This document shows positions 32,006 to 40,811 of a DNA stretch of 64,000 nt, one piece after another; position 1 is the first letter of the stretch, and the number at the start of each line of letters is the position of its first letter. Under the pieces are notes generated by a model. The model searched no databases. It saw only the letters and a list, made by a program, of their open reading frames with translations, and was not told where the DNA came from. The translations under genes were made by a program, and so were the position numbers. Source of the DNA: Pseudomonas sp. p1(2021b). GTDB taxonomy: Bacteria > Pseudomonadota > Gammaproteobacteria > Pseudomonadales > Pseudomonadaceae. The stretch is taken from NCBI RefSeq assembly GCF_020151015.1, contig NZ_CP083746.1:1641001-1705000 (forward strand), in the 5' to 3' direction.

Positions 32006-33070
32006 ATGAAAGAGCAGCTGAAGATCGCCGGGGCTTTCGTCGGCGTGATCGTGGGGGCGGGCTTCGCGTCCGGGCGGGAGCTGTTGCTGTTCTTCGTCGA
32101 TTTCGGTGTCTGGGGCCTGGTCGGTGCCCTGGTCAGCGCCGCGCTATTCACCTTCCTGGGCATGGCCCTGGCGGGCTTGGGCAACCGCCAGCACGCCACG
32201 TCGCACAAGGACGTGATCCAGGCCATCTGCGGCCGTCACCTGGGCCTGTTCGTCGACTGGTTGATCACCTTCTTCATGTTCGCTGTCACCGTGGTCATGC
32301 TCGCTGGCGGCGGCGCGTTGCTGGAGCAGCAGTTCGGCGTGCCGGCGCTGGCCGGTAGCGTGCTGGTGACCGTGATGGTGGTGGCTATCGTGTGCCTGGA
32401 TGTGCAGAAGGTGATCGTCGCCATCGGTGCCGTCACGCCGATATTGATCCTGGTGGCCTCGGCCATCGCGCTGTATGCCGTGGCGAGCCGCGGGCAGAGC
32501 TTCGCCGAACTCGACCAGTTGGCCAGCCAGCAGGAGGCCGGTACTCGCCACTGGCTACTCGGCGCGTTCTTGTATGTGTCGTACAACATCGTGGCCGGTG
32601 CGCCGATCCTGGCCATTCTTGGCGGTTCGGCCAAGGGCGAGAGAACGGCGGTGTGGGGCGGCCTGATCGGTGGCGCGGCGCTGGGTGGGCTGATGCTGGT
32701 GATGAGCGCGGGGCTGTTGTCGCGGTTGGACAGCGTGGCCGAGCTGCCCATGCCGATGCTGTCGATCGCCAATGAAGTGTCGCCGCTGCTGGGTGTGGTG
32801 ATGTGCCTGATCATCTTCGGGATGATCATCAATACGGCGGTGGGGACGCTGTTTTCCTTCCTGTCGCGCTTGCTGCCGGCGGGGACCCGGCAGTTCCGCT
32901 GGGGGTCGGTGGTGACCGGTGTGGTGGCGTTCGTCTGCAGCCTGGTGGGCTTCATCAGCCTGGTGGGGGAGGTGTACCCGTTCTTCGGTTACCTGGGCTT
33001 CGTGCTGATGGCGGCGGTATTGCTGGGGTGGCTGCGGCGGGGCAAGGTACGGAAGGTGGCAGTGGCCTGA
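32006..33070 (+). CDS. YkvI-like membrane transporter
   Basis: A 354-residue inner-membrane protein with about ten hydrophobic segments. The start [20 protein letters not shown] and the GKE/GRE-type loop after the first helix fit the YkvI family, which resembles amino-acid/polyamine transporters (LeuT-fold). GAGG precedes the ATG by five bases. The gene is the third of the oxidase-RidA-transporter operon, so it is likely to import the oxidase substrate; the substrate is not known. Confidence 0.78.
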   Translation: MKEQLKIAGAFVGVIVGAGFASGRELLLFFVDFGVWGLVGALVSAALFTFLGMALAGLGNRQHATSHKDVIQAICGRHLGLFVDWLITFFMFAVTVVMLAGGGALLEQQFGVPALAGSVLVTVMVVAIVCLDVQKVIVAIGAVTPILILVASAIALYAVASRGQSFAELDQLASQQEAGTRHWLLGAFLYVSYNIVAGAPILAILGGSAKGERTAVWGGLIGGAALGGLMLVMSAGLLSRLDSVAELPMPMLSIANEVSPLLGVVMCLIIFGMIINTAVGTLFSFLSRLLPAGTRQFRWGSVVTGVVAFVCSLVGFISLVGEVYPFFGYLGFVLMAAVLLGWLRRGKVRKVAVA

Positions 33071-33106
33071 GCGAGGGGGCTGCCTTGCAGCCCGCTCCTA
33101 CACGCT

Positions 33107-34999
33107 TTAGATCCTGAAGCTGCCCACCAGCTGCTTCAAGCGCCCCGCCTGCTGGCTCAGGGCATCGCAATGGCGCAGGGTTTCGTTGAGGTTCTCCACC
33201 CCTTGCTGGTTGAGGCTGTTGATCTGGGTGATGTCCAGGTTCAGGCTCTCGACCACCGCGCTCTGCTCCTCGGTGGCGGTGGCCACCGACTGGTTCATGC
33301 CGTCGATCTCGCCGATGCGTTGGGTCACGCTGGCCAGCCGCTCGCCGGCCTGATTGGCCACCTGCACGGTCTGCTCGCTGGACACCTGGCTTTCGTTCAT
33401 GGTGTACACCGCCTCGCGCGAACCCACCTGCAGGCTGGTGATCATACGGTGGATCTCCTCGGCCGACTCCTGGGTACGGTGGGCCAAGGTTGCGCACCTC
33501 GTCGGCCACCACCGCGAACCCACGCCCGGCCTCGCCGGCACGGGCCGCCTCGATGGCGGCGTTGAGCGCCAGCAGGTTGGTCTGCTGGGAGATGCCCTTG
33601 ATCACGTCGAGGATCTTGCCGATCTCGTCGGTGCTGGCGTTGAGCGCCTCGATCTGCTCGCACGACTCGCTGATCTTCTGCGACAGCGCGGTCATGGCGT
33701 TGATCGCATCGTCCACCACCTGGCGACCGTCGTTGGCCTGGCCTGGTCGCTGGCGCCGCTGGCATGCTGCGAGGCGTCGGCGGCATTGCGGGCGATTTCC
33801 TGGGTGGCGGCGCCCAGCTGGTTGATCGCCGCGGCGACGCTGTTGGTGCGCATGCTCTGTTCCTCGGAGCCGATGATCGAGGCGTTGGAGGCGTGGACCA
33901 CCTTCTCCGACAGGTCATGCACCAGGCGGGTGGCCGAGGACACCTCGCTGATCGAGGCGTGAATACGCTCGACGAAGCGGTTGAACGAGGTGGCCAGTTC
34001 GCCGAACTCGTCCTTGTGCTGCACCGCCAGGCGGCGGGTCAGGTCGCCTTCGCCTTCGGCGATGTCCTGCATGGCGCGGCCCATGGTGGTCAGCGGGCGC
34101 ATCAGCACCGGGATCAGCAGGCCCAGCAGGCCGGCGATGGCGGCCACGGCGATGAGCATGGCGATGATCGCCGAGGTGCGGAACTGGCTCAGGCCCGCGT
34201 AGGCTTTGTCCTTGTCGATGGACAGGCCGATGTACCACTGGGCCGAGGGCAGGCCCTGCACGGGGGCGAAGGAAATGATGCGCTCCTGGCCGTTCAAGGT
34301 GACGTCCTGCATGCCGGGCTCGACCTTCAAGGCGGCATCGGGGTAGATGTCCTTGAGGTTCTTCATCACCTGGTCCTGGTCAGGGCTGACGATCACCTGG
34401 CCGTTGCGGTCGGCGAGGAAGGCGTGGCCGATGCCGCCGAAGTCCACGGCATTGATGATGTCCACCAGGGTATTGAGGCTCAGGTCGCCGCCGACCACGC
34501 CGAGCAGCTCACCGCTGGCCTTGGCCTTGACCGGGATGGCGATGGTCACCACCAAGCCGCCCACCGACGCCTGGTAGGGTGGGGTCAGCAAGGTCTTGTC
34601 GGCCGTTACGGCGGCGGTGTACCAGGGCCGCTGGCGCGGGTCGTAGCCGTCGGGCATCTTGGCGTCCGGCCGCTGGGTGAACACGCCGTTGTTCTGGCCG
34701 AAATAGGTGAACTGGAAGTTGTTGGTGTACGACGGCTGGTCGACCAGCCCGGGCAGGGTCTCACCGGCACCTTGCTGAGCAATGTCCTGGGCCAGGTTCT
34801 CGAGCACCAGGATGCGCCCGCTCATCCAGTTCTGCACGCTGCCGGCGGTCTGCGCCCCTGCCTGGCGTACGGAGGATTCGATGTTCTGGCGCGTGGTGGT
34901 GCGCTGCAGGTAGTCGTTGTAGAGGGTGAACAAGGCGAATGCCAGGACAACGACGCCGCAGGCACTGAGCAGGATCTTGTGGCGGAATTTCAGGTTCAT
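33107..34999 (-). pseudogene. Methyl-accepting chemotaxis protein broken by two frameshifts
   Basis: The N-terminal part (from 34999) has a first membrane helix, a dCache-type periplasmic sensor domain with YDPRQRPWYTAAVTADKTLL and VVGGDLSLNTLV, a second helix (AIIAMLIAVAAIAGLLGLL), and HAMP. A five-base tandem duplication (GGCCTGGCCT, about 33736-33745) shifts the frame after SGASDQA. A second, one-base insertion (about 33485-33490, in the NLGPP versus NLAHR region) brings the original frame back. The C-terminal signalling tip ([20 protein letters not shown]) lies in the shifted stretch. The insertions total six bases. As written the protein ends early at 33692. The sensor resembles McpU/PctA-type amino-acid or polyamine receptors. 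A sequencing error at both places is possible. Confidence 0.8.
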
Positions 35000-35102
35000 G
35001 TTTCGAGACCTTGGGCCGGTGAGGGGAGGACGCCGCGCGCTCGTGGCACGCAGGGCGACACCTGTCACCACGTTATCGGCCGGGCCTTGGAAATATTAAG
35101 AA

Positions 35103-35987
35103 CTAGGCGTGGTGGGCTGCCAGCAGCTCCACCAAGGTCCGGGCCGCCAGGTGCAGGGGCTGCTGCTTGAGCCAGAAGGCATGCACGGGCAGCTCCAGGG
35201 CGTTCTGGGTGTTGCGAAAGTCCAGGCGCACCAGGCGACCAGTGGCGATCAGCGGCGCCACTCGGGACAAGGGAAAGTTGCCCCAGCCCAGGCCGGCTTC
35301 GACCATCTGCAAGGCCAGGTCCAGGCTGTTGCTGCACCAATGGGTCGCAGCCACCAGCGGACGCGGGTCGGACAGCGGCAGGTCGATGCTGCGGACCAGG
35401 ACCTGGCGCACGTTGAACAGGTCCTCCAGGTAGTGAATGCGCCCGCTCCCCAATGCCGGATGGTGCGGTGAAAGGGTGGCTACCAGCGACTCCATGGCGA
35501 TGTGCTGGAAGCTGCGCCGAGGGTCCACATGCAAACCCGCGAAGGCCAGGCACAGGCTGACCCGACCGCTGTCGAGCAATTGCAGGGCTTCTTCCTGGGG
35601 GGCGCTGAGCAGCTCGATATCCAGCAGTGGGTGGCGTTCGCCGAGCACGGCAATGGCGGCGAGCAGTGGGGTCTGGTCGATATCCGGCACCACGGCGATG
35701 GCCAGGCGGCTTTCCAGGCCTTGGGACAGTTCCAGCGCATGCACCTGCAGCAGCCCCAGCTGCTCGGCGATCAGTCGGGCATGGGGCTCCAGGGCGCGCG
35801 CCTGGGGGGTTGGGCGCGCTTCGCGCGAGCCGCGTTCGAACAGCGGGTAGCCCAGCTCCGCCTCGAGGTTGGCGATGGCCATGCTCACTGCCGAAGGGAC
35901 ACGCCGCAGGGCCCGGGCGGCTGCGGAAAACGAGCCGCGGTCAAGCACGGCGAGAAACAGCTGGATATTGTCGCTGGAAAAGTTCAT
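35103..35987 (-). CDS. LysR family transcriptional regulator
   Basis: A 294-residue LysR regulator with the N-terminal helix-turn-helix (LFLAVLDRGSFSAAARALR, then VPSAVSMAIANLEAELG), followed by a periplasmic-binding-protein-like effector domain (about 90-290). It is divergent from the PACE efflux gene, with 76 bases between the starts, an arrangement known for AceR/AceI. It probably regulates that gene; its ligand is unknown. Confidence 0.9.
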   Translation of the reverse strand: MNFSSDNIQLFLAVLDRGSFSAAARALRRVPSAVSMAIANLEAELGYPLFERGSREARPTPQARALEPHARLIAEQLGLLQVHALELSQGLESRLAIAVVPDIDQTPLLAAIAVLGERHPLLDIELLSAPQEEALQLLDSGRVSLCLAFAGLHVDPRRSFQHIAMESLVATLSPHHPALGSGRIHYLEDLFNVRQVLVRSIDLPLSDPRPLVAATHWCSNSLDLALQMVEAGLGWGNFPLSRVAPLIATGRLVRLDFRNTQNALELPVHAFWLKQQPLHLAARTLVELLAAHHA

Positions 35988-36063
35988 AGGTGGTCTCCTT
36001 TCAGTAAATCTGAAAGGTGTCGACTTTTTCTGTCAAGAAGAGTGATTCATCCTGGCCGCTTTC

Positions 36064-36516
36064 ATGAAACATCCAGAGATAAAAGTTGTGCAAGGAATCA
36101 AACGCAAACTGGTCTATGTGACCTTCTATGAACTGATCGGCCTGTGCATGTCGACCTTGGGCCTGGCCTACCTGTCCGATACACAAGCCTCCCATACCGG
36201 GCCGCTGGCGGTGATGATCACCACCATCGCCATGCTTTGGAACCTGATCTACAACAGCCTGTTCGAATGGTGGGAAAGCCGCCAGACCAAGCGTGGCCGC
36301 AGTGTGGCCCGGCGCATCGGGCATGCCGTCGGCTTCCAGCTGACGTTGGTGGTGTACCTGATCCCGCTGATCGCCTGGTGGCTGGACATGACCTTGGTGG
36401 AAGCGTTCCTGGTGGACCTGGCGTTCATCATCCTGGTGCCGTGCTACACCTTCGTCTACAACTGGACGTTCGACCGGATCTTTGGGTTGCCGACATCGGC
36501 GTTGGCAACTGCCTGA
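36064..36516 (+). CDS. PACE family efflux transporter
   Basis: A 150-residue inner-membrane protein with four hydrophobic segments in two pairs, the bacterial transmembrane pair layout. Family marks are GIKRKLVYVTFYELIGL (with the membrane glutamate), WNLIYNSLFEWWE, and at the second half VDLAFIILVPCYTFVYNWTFDRIF. PACE proteins such as AceI export chlorhexidine, polyamines and other biocides using protons. A LysR gene stands divergent. No other gene follows on the same strand. Confidence 0.92.
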   Translation: MKHPEIKVVQGIKRKLVYVTFYELIGLCMSTLGLAYLSDTQASHTGPLAVMITTIAMLWNLIYNSLFEWWESRQTKRGRSVARRIGHAVGFQLTLVVYLIPLIAWWLDMTLVEAFLVDLAFIILVPCYTFVYNWTFDRIFGLPTSALATA

Positions 36517-36527
36517 AAGGCTGGCGC

Positions 36528-36562
36528 AGGACCTGTGGGCGCGGGCTTGCCCCGCGATGGTG
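36528..36562. repeat. REP element
   Basis: CCTGTGGGCGCGGGCTTGCC followed by CCGCGATGG, between the convergent PACE and lipoprotein genes. Confidence 0.65.
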
Positions 36563-37603
36563 TCAAGGCGGCAAGCGAATCAACAGCGGCTCCTGCACCT
36601 GCTCCCCGGGCTTTGGCTGGCTGCCCAGCAGGCTGTCCTCGACCTGCCCTGACAGGTAGTAGACACCGGACATCGCGCCGCTCTGGCGGTTCTCCATCAG
36701 GTCCCGCCATTCTTCGTTCAGCGCCACGTTGAGGATCACCCGCAGTTGCTCGACCATCTGTGGGTGTTCCTGGTCGTGGCTGACCATGCCGTACCCTGCC
36801 ACCGCGACCGAAAGCAACGTCCCAGCCGCCTTGCCTACCGCCGCCGCGATCGCACTGGCGATGCCGCGCGGCGCCAGGGTAGCGCCGAGCTTTTCACTGG
36901 CCCGGTTGGCCACCGACGATAGCCCGGCCTGGGTCTGCCCGGGCGCTTTGGCGGCCTGTTGGTGCAGGTGCTGGCGCAAGGCCTGCCAGGCCGGTTGCTG
37001 GTCCAGGGACTTGGCCCTGAGCAATTGATAGAGTGTGGCGTCCCGGGCTGCTGGGGGCCCCAAGGCGATGATCCTGATGCGGTTCAGGCGCTGGCTGACC
37101 TGCTCGGGTGGGGCGTTGTAGCGCCGGATGATGGCGGGCAACTGCTGGCCGAACAGTTGCAGATACAGCTCGCTGGCCCGGTCACGGATGCCCTCGGGGT
37201 TGATCTGCTCGGCCACAGGTTCGATCACCCGCCGGTGATACTGTTCTTGCAGGTACAGCGCCAGGCGCCGTTCGGGCGGCTCGGCGCCATCGCCGCTGTT
37301 CATCTTGTACCAGGCCACCTTGAGTGCCAGCCATTGCTGGGTCCAGTAGCCGGTGAACCATGGGATGAAGTCGCTTTCGGTGCGCTGTTGCACCTGGTCC
37401 TTCCATACCCGCATGGAACGTCGGGCGTAGTCGTTGGCCGAGCCGGTGGCGGCTACCGATGCCTCGATCAGGTCCTGGTCGATGCGCTGCCAGGTGGCCG
37501 GGGTGAGTACCGCCGGTGGCGGCGGGGCAGGCGGGCGCTTGCCGGCGCACCCGGCCAGGGCCAGTAACAGGCAGAGCAGCAGAAGCAGGATGCGCCGGTT
37601 CAC
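36563..37603 (-). CDS. Lipoprotein of unknown function
   Basis: A 346-residue protein with a classic lipoprotein signal (MNRRILLLLLCLLLALAGCAG): the lipobox LAGC places the lipidated cysteine near residue 19. A proline-rich linker follows. The rest is mostly helical, with TGYWTQQWLALKVAWYKMNS and a glycine/alanine-rich stretch (GIASAIAAAVGKAAGTLLSV) that could contact a membrane. I do not recognise a family. It is likely an envelope protein; sorting signal after the cysteine (AGK) does not give an inner-membrane Asp. Flanked by REP elements, it is transcribed alone. Confidence 0.78.
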   Translation of the reverse strand: MNRRILLLLLCLLLALAGCAGKRPPAPPPPAVLTPATWQRIDQDLIEASVAATGSANDYARRSMRVWKDQVQQRTESDFIPWFTGYWTQQWLALKVAWYKMNSGDGAEPPERRLALYLQEQYHRRVIEPVAEQINPEGIRDRASELYLQLFGQQLPAIIRRYNAPPEQVSQRLNRIRIIALGPPAARDATLYQLLRAKSLDQQPAWQALRQHLHQQAAKAPGQTQAGLSSVANRASEKLGATLAPRGIASAIAAAVGKAAGTLLSVAVAGYGMVSHDQEHPQMVEQLRVILNVALNEEWRDLMENRQSGAMSGVYYLSGQVEDSLLGSQPKPGEQVQEPLLIRLPP

Positions 37604-37668
37604 GCGGCTGGCCTTCCTGGGGTAGGGAGGAGATGGTTATCCGAGTATAGGCATGATGTTCGCGATGC

Positions 37669-37733
37669 TGTGGGAGCGGGTTTACCCGCGAAGAACGTCA
37701 CGCGGTGTTCCCGGGTAAACCCGTTCCACAGTG
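37669..37733. repeat. REP inverted pair
   Basis: TGTGGGAGCGGGTTTACCCG and the inverted copy CGGGTAAACCCGTTCCACA, about 25 bases apart, between two leftward genes. Confidence 0.8.
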
Positions 37734-37735
37734 CC

Positions 37736-38431
37736 TTATGCGCCTGTGCCTTGATCCAGGTCCAGCTTGGCTTCCAGATGATCCAGATGGTCATGCATCA
37801 GTGCCAGCGCCGCGTTCACGTCACCCTTTTCCACGGCATCGATGATCGCCGCGTGCTCCTGCCAGGCGCAGTGGTCGCAGCAGGGCGATTCGTAGCGGGC
37901 GATGATGAGCGAGGTCATCGGCACCAGGCCGTTGAGGAAGCGGGCCAGGGGCGCGTTGGCGGCCATCTGCGCGAGCTTGAGGTGGAACTCGCCACCCAGG
38001 CGGATCGCTGTGCAGCGCTCGCCACGCTCATGGTGAAGGCGCTCGCGCTCGACCAATTGGCGCAATTGGCGGATCTGCGCCGGGCGCGCGCGTTGGGTGG
38101 CCAGGCTGATCAGCGTGGTCTCGGCCAGGCGGCGGGCACTGAGCACCTGGCGGGCCTGTTGTGGGTCCGGGGTGGCCAGGTGTGCGGTGTGGCTGGGCTT
38201 TTGCACCACCACCTGCTGGTCGGACAGGCGCCCAAGGACCCGGCGGATCACCGTGCGGCTGACGCCAAAGGCATTGCCCAGGGCCTGCTCGGGCAGGGCG
38301 CTGCCCGGGGGCAGGCGTTGTTCGAGGATGGCATCGAACAGGCGTGGGTAGATCTGTTCGGCCGAAAGGCGGGTCTCGCCGTTGGCGAGCAGGGCTGGCA
38401 GGCGAGGGGAGGCGTGGGCACAGGCGGTCAT
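37736..38431 (-). CDS. GntR family (FCD) transcriptional regulator
   Basis: A 231-residue regulator. An N-terminal winged helix (SAEQIYPRLFDAILEQRLPPG, then EQALGNAFGVSRTVIRRVLGRL) is followed by an all-helical FCD ligand domain with metal-ligand-like histidines (GGEFHLKLAQMA, CAWQEHAAIIDAVEKGD, ALMHDHLDHLEAKLD). The start at 38431 (MTACAHASPRLP) has a ribosome-binding GGAGCG before it. It follows the next GntR gene by 16 bases. It may regulate an organic-acid or purine/amino-acid pathway; the target is unknown. Confidence 0.87.
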   Translation of the reverse strand: MTACAHASPRLPALLANGETRLSAEQIYPRLFDAILEQRLPPGSALPEQALGNAFGVSRTVIRRVLGRLSDQQVVVQKPSHTAHLATPDPQQARQVLSARRLAETTLISLATQRARPAQIRQLRQLVERERLHHERGERCTAIRLGGEFHLKLAQMAANAPLARFLNGLVPMTSLIIARYESPCCDHCAWQEHAAIIDAVEKGDVNAALALMHDHLDHLEAKLDLDQGTGA

Positions 38432-38447
38432 GGTCGCGCTCCTTGGG

Positions 38448-39164
38448 TCATTGACCCGAATGCTCATCGGGAATGTTCAGTTCGATGCCCATGCGCTGGC
38501 CTTCCTCGAGGATATGCCGGCGCATCTGGGCACTGGCCTGGGCGCTGCTCTTGTCGCGGATGGCGCGGACCACCGCTTCGTTTTCCTTCAGTCGCGCGGC
38601 CAGGTGTTCGGGCGAATTGCGCAGCATCTCGGTGCTCTGCTTGAGGGCATTGCCGGTCTGTTGCACCACGCTCTGGAAGATCGGGTTGGTGGTCAGGCCG
38701 AACAGCGCTTCGTGGAAGGCGATGTAGGCATTGACCCCGGCTTCGCTGTCCCCGGCCTCCAGCGCTTCGCGCATGTCCATCAGGATCAGGCGCAACTGGC
38801 CGATGTCCTGGCTGTTGGCCGATTGTGCGACCAGCCCGACGATGAACGGCTCGAGGGTATAGCGCAGTTCGAGCACGTCGGCCAGGCTGGCCGCGGCGAC
38901 GGCCTCGACGGCCGGTTCCTGGGGCGAGGCCTCGATATCGAGCACCAGCACGCCCTTGCCCGGCATCGAGCGCACCAGGCCCAGGGTTTCCAGTACGGTC
39001 ACCGCTTCGCGCAGGCTGGGGCGGCTGATTCCAAGTTGTTCTGCCAGCTCACGCTGGCCGGGCAGCATTTCGCCGCTGCGCCACTGGCCGCTGGCCAGGG
39101 CCTGGCGGAGTTTCTCCACCACTGAGTTGACGACGGTTGATGAGCTGATCACGGTTCGCTCCAT
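38448..39164 (-). CDS. GntR family (FadR/FCD) transcriptional regulator
   Basis: A 238-residue GntR regulator with the winged helix SVVEKLRQALASGQWRSGEM, the PGQRELAEQLGISRPSLREA recognition segment, and an FCD domain (LELRYTLEPFIVGLVAQSA, FHEALFGLTTNPIFQSVV, EHLAARLKENEAVVRAI). The architecture fits regulators of lactate, dicarboxylate or gluconate use. It lies between dctA and the second GntR gene, all leftward; it may control dctA through the GGTCAGACC-like sites upstream of that gene. Confidence 0.89.
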   Translation of the reverse strand: MERTVISSSTVVNSVVEKLRQALASGQWRSGEMLPGQRELAEQLGISRPSLREAVTVLETLGLVRSMPGKGVLVLDIEASPQEPAVEAVAAASLADVLELRYTLEPFIVGLVAQSANSQDIGQLRLILMDMREALEAGDSEAGVNAYIAFHEALFGLTTNPIFQSVVQQTGNALKQSTEMLRNSPEHLAARLKENEAVVRAIRDKSSAQASAQMRRHILEEGQRMGIELNIPDEHSGQ

Positions 39165-39215
39165 GGTTACAAATTACTGCAGTGCGGCCGACGCATTGCG
39201 CCGGCCGCGGGGTGT

Positions 39216-40529
39216 TCAGAATTCCTGCTGGTGGGCCTGTGGGGGTTGCTTGCGCGGCGTGCTGGTGAAGCCAGGCTTGCCGGACAGCACGTTATTCGCC
39301 CGTTCCATGTCGATATCCCGCTCCCAGCGGGCAATGGCCACGGTGGCGACGCAGTTGCCGATCAGGTTGGTCAGTGCCCGGCCGATGCCCATGAACCAGT
39401 CCACTGCCAGCACCAGCACCAGGCCTACCACCGGGATGGCCGGTACCGCCGTCAGGGTGGCGGCGAGGATCACCAGGGCAGAGCCGGGGATGCCGTGGGC
39501 ACCCTTGGAGGTCACCAGCGACACCAGCAGGATGGTCAGCAGGTCGGTCATGGCCAGCGGTGTGCCGGTGGCATTGGCGATGAACACGATGGCCAGGGTC
39601 AGGTAGATCGAGAAGCCATCGAGGTTGAAGGAATAACCGGTGGGGATCACCAGGCCCACGGTGGAGCTGCCGATGCCCAGGTGCTCGAGCTTGCGCATGA
39701 TCTGCGGCAGCACGGCGTCGGAGGAAGCGGTGCCCAGGACGATGGTCAGTTCTTCACGCAGATACTTGATGAACGGCAGCAGTTTCAGGCCTGACAGGCG
39801 CATGACGGTGCCAAGGATGATCAGCACGAAGCCTGCACAGGTCAGGTAGAAGAGCGCCACCAGGCCGCCCAGGTGCTGCAGCGACTCCAGGCCATATTTG
39901 CTGGTGGTGAAGGCGATGGCGCCGAACACGCCCAGCGGTGCCAGGCGCACGATCATGCCCATGATGCGGAACACCACGTGGCTGAGCTCGTTGATCAGCC
40001 GCGAGATGCCGGACGCCGACTCGCCCACCAGGTTCAGGGCGCTGCCGAACAGCACCGAGAACAGCAGGACTTGGAGGATATTATTGTCGGCAAAGGCCCC
40101 GATCACCGAGGTAGGGATCAGGTCCATGAAGAATGCCGTGGCACCATGGATATGCTGGCCGCGCTCGGCCAGGCTGCTGGCATCGGCGCTGGAAAGCTGG
40201 TCCAGGTGGATGTTGGCGCCGCTGCCGATACCGCTGGTGAAGGCGAATACCAGGCCGATCACCAGCGCGATGGTGGTCAGGATTTCGAAGTAGATCACGG
40301 ACTTCAGGCCGATGCGCCCGACTTTCTTCAGGTCGCCGGCACCGGAAATGCCACTGACCACCACACAGAACACGATCAGGCCGATGAGCATCTTGATCAG
40401 CTTGATGAACCCGTCACCCAGGGGTTTGAGCTGCAGAGACACTTCGGGAAAGCTGAGGCCGCAGGCGATGCCGAGGGCAAGGCCCAGCACCACTTGGAGG
40501 AAGATCGAACGCGAGCACCATTTGAGCAT
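39216..40529 (-). CDS. dctA: C4-dicarboxylate/proton (cation) symporter DctA
   Basis: A 437-residue inner-membrane carrier of the DAACS family that imports succinate, fumarate and malate. Family motifs are visible: GLKSVIYFEILTTIALVIGL (in part), GTASSDAVLPQIMRKLEHLG (re-entrant loop one), LVIPTGYSFNLDGFSIYLTL, and SKGAHGIPGSALVILAATL. The length is typical. It stands 51 bases upstream of two GntR genes on the same strand, and two copies of a GntR-type half site lie 75-160 bases before its start. Pseudomonas genomes often have several dctA copies; this one could be a paralogue. Confidence 0.9.
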   Translation of the reverse strand: MLKWCSRSIFLQVVLGLALGIACGLSFPEVSLQLKPLGDGFIKLIKMLIGLIVFCVVVSGISGAGDLKKVGRIGLKSVIYFEILTTIALVIGLVFAFTSGIGSGANIHLDQLSSADASSLAERGQHIHGATAFFMDLIPTSVIGAFADNNILQVLLFSVLFGSALNLVGESASGISRLINELSHVVFRIMGMIVRLAPLGVFGAIAFTTSKYGLESLQHLGGLVALFYLTCAGFVLIILGTVMRLSGLKLLPFIKYLREELTIVLGTASSDAVLPQIMRKLEHLGIGSSTVGLVIPTGYSFNLDGFSIYLTLAIVFIANATGTPLAMTDLLTILLVSLVTSKGAHGIPGSALVILAATLTAVPAIPVVGLVLVLAVDWFMGIGRALTNLIGNCVATVAIARWERDIDMERANNVLSGKPGFTSTPRKQPPQAHQQEF

Positions 40530-40599
40530 GGGAGGGATCTCTGGTCGGTGTCCTTGCTTCGGTGCCGGCGACGGCGAAAGAGCGCAGGACTTAATTATT

Positions 40600-40688
40600 G
40601 TGGTCTTACCGGTTTGTTCAGCGCCCGCTCATAAAACTCCGATTCTTACCCTTTTGCAAGCATTTTTGGCCTTACCGGTCTGACCAGT
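40600..40688 (-). promoter_or_regulatory. Two candidate GntR/FCD operators before dctA
   Basis: CTTACCGGT occurs at 40605-40613 and 40671-40679. The second lies in TGGCCTTACCGGTCTGACCA, whose complement contains TGGTCAGACC, close to the TGGT..GACCA pattern of FadR/FCD-type operators. The two sites are 66 bases apart, roughly six helix turns. Confidence 0.5.
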
Positions 40689-40761
40689 TGCGGCGGTCAC
40701 CTCCCTCTGGTTGCAACCTTCTCCTGGAAAGCAATTTAACCCACTGATTTCAAACGACTCC

Positions 40762-40795
40762 ATGGGAGCGGGTAAACCCGCTCCCACAGGGGCGC
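40762..40795. repeat. REP element
   Basis: GGGAGCGGGTAAACCCGCTC forms a near-perfect hairpin, in the gap between dctA and the effector gene. Confidence 0.7.
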
Positions 40796-40811
40796 ACGCC
40801 CGGCGGGCATT

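Noticed and set aside
32955..33719. Separate gene for the signalling half of the chemoreceptor
   Set aside because: It is the middle part of the same receptor read in the shifted frame; both ends of the true protein lie in one other frame.
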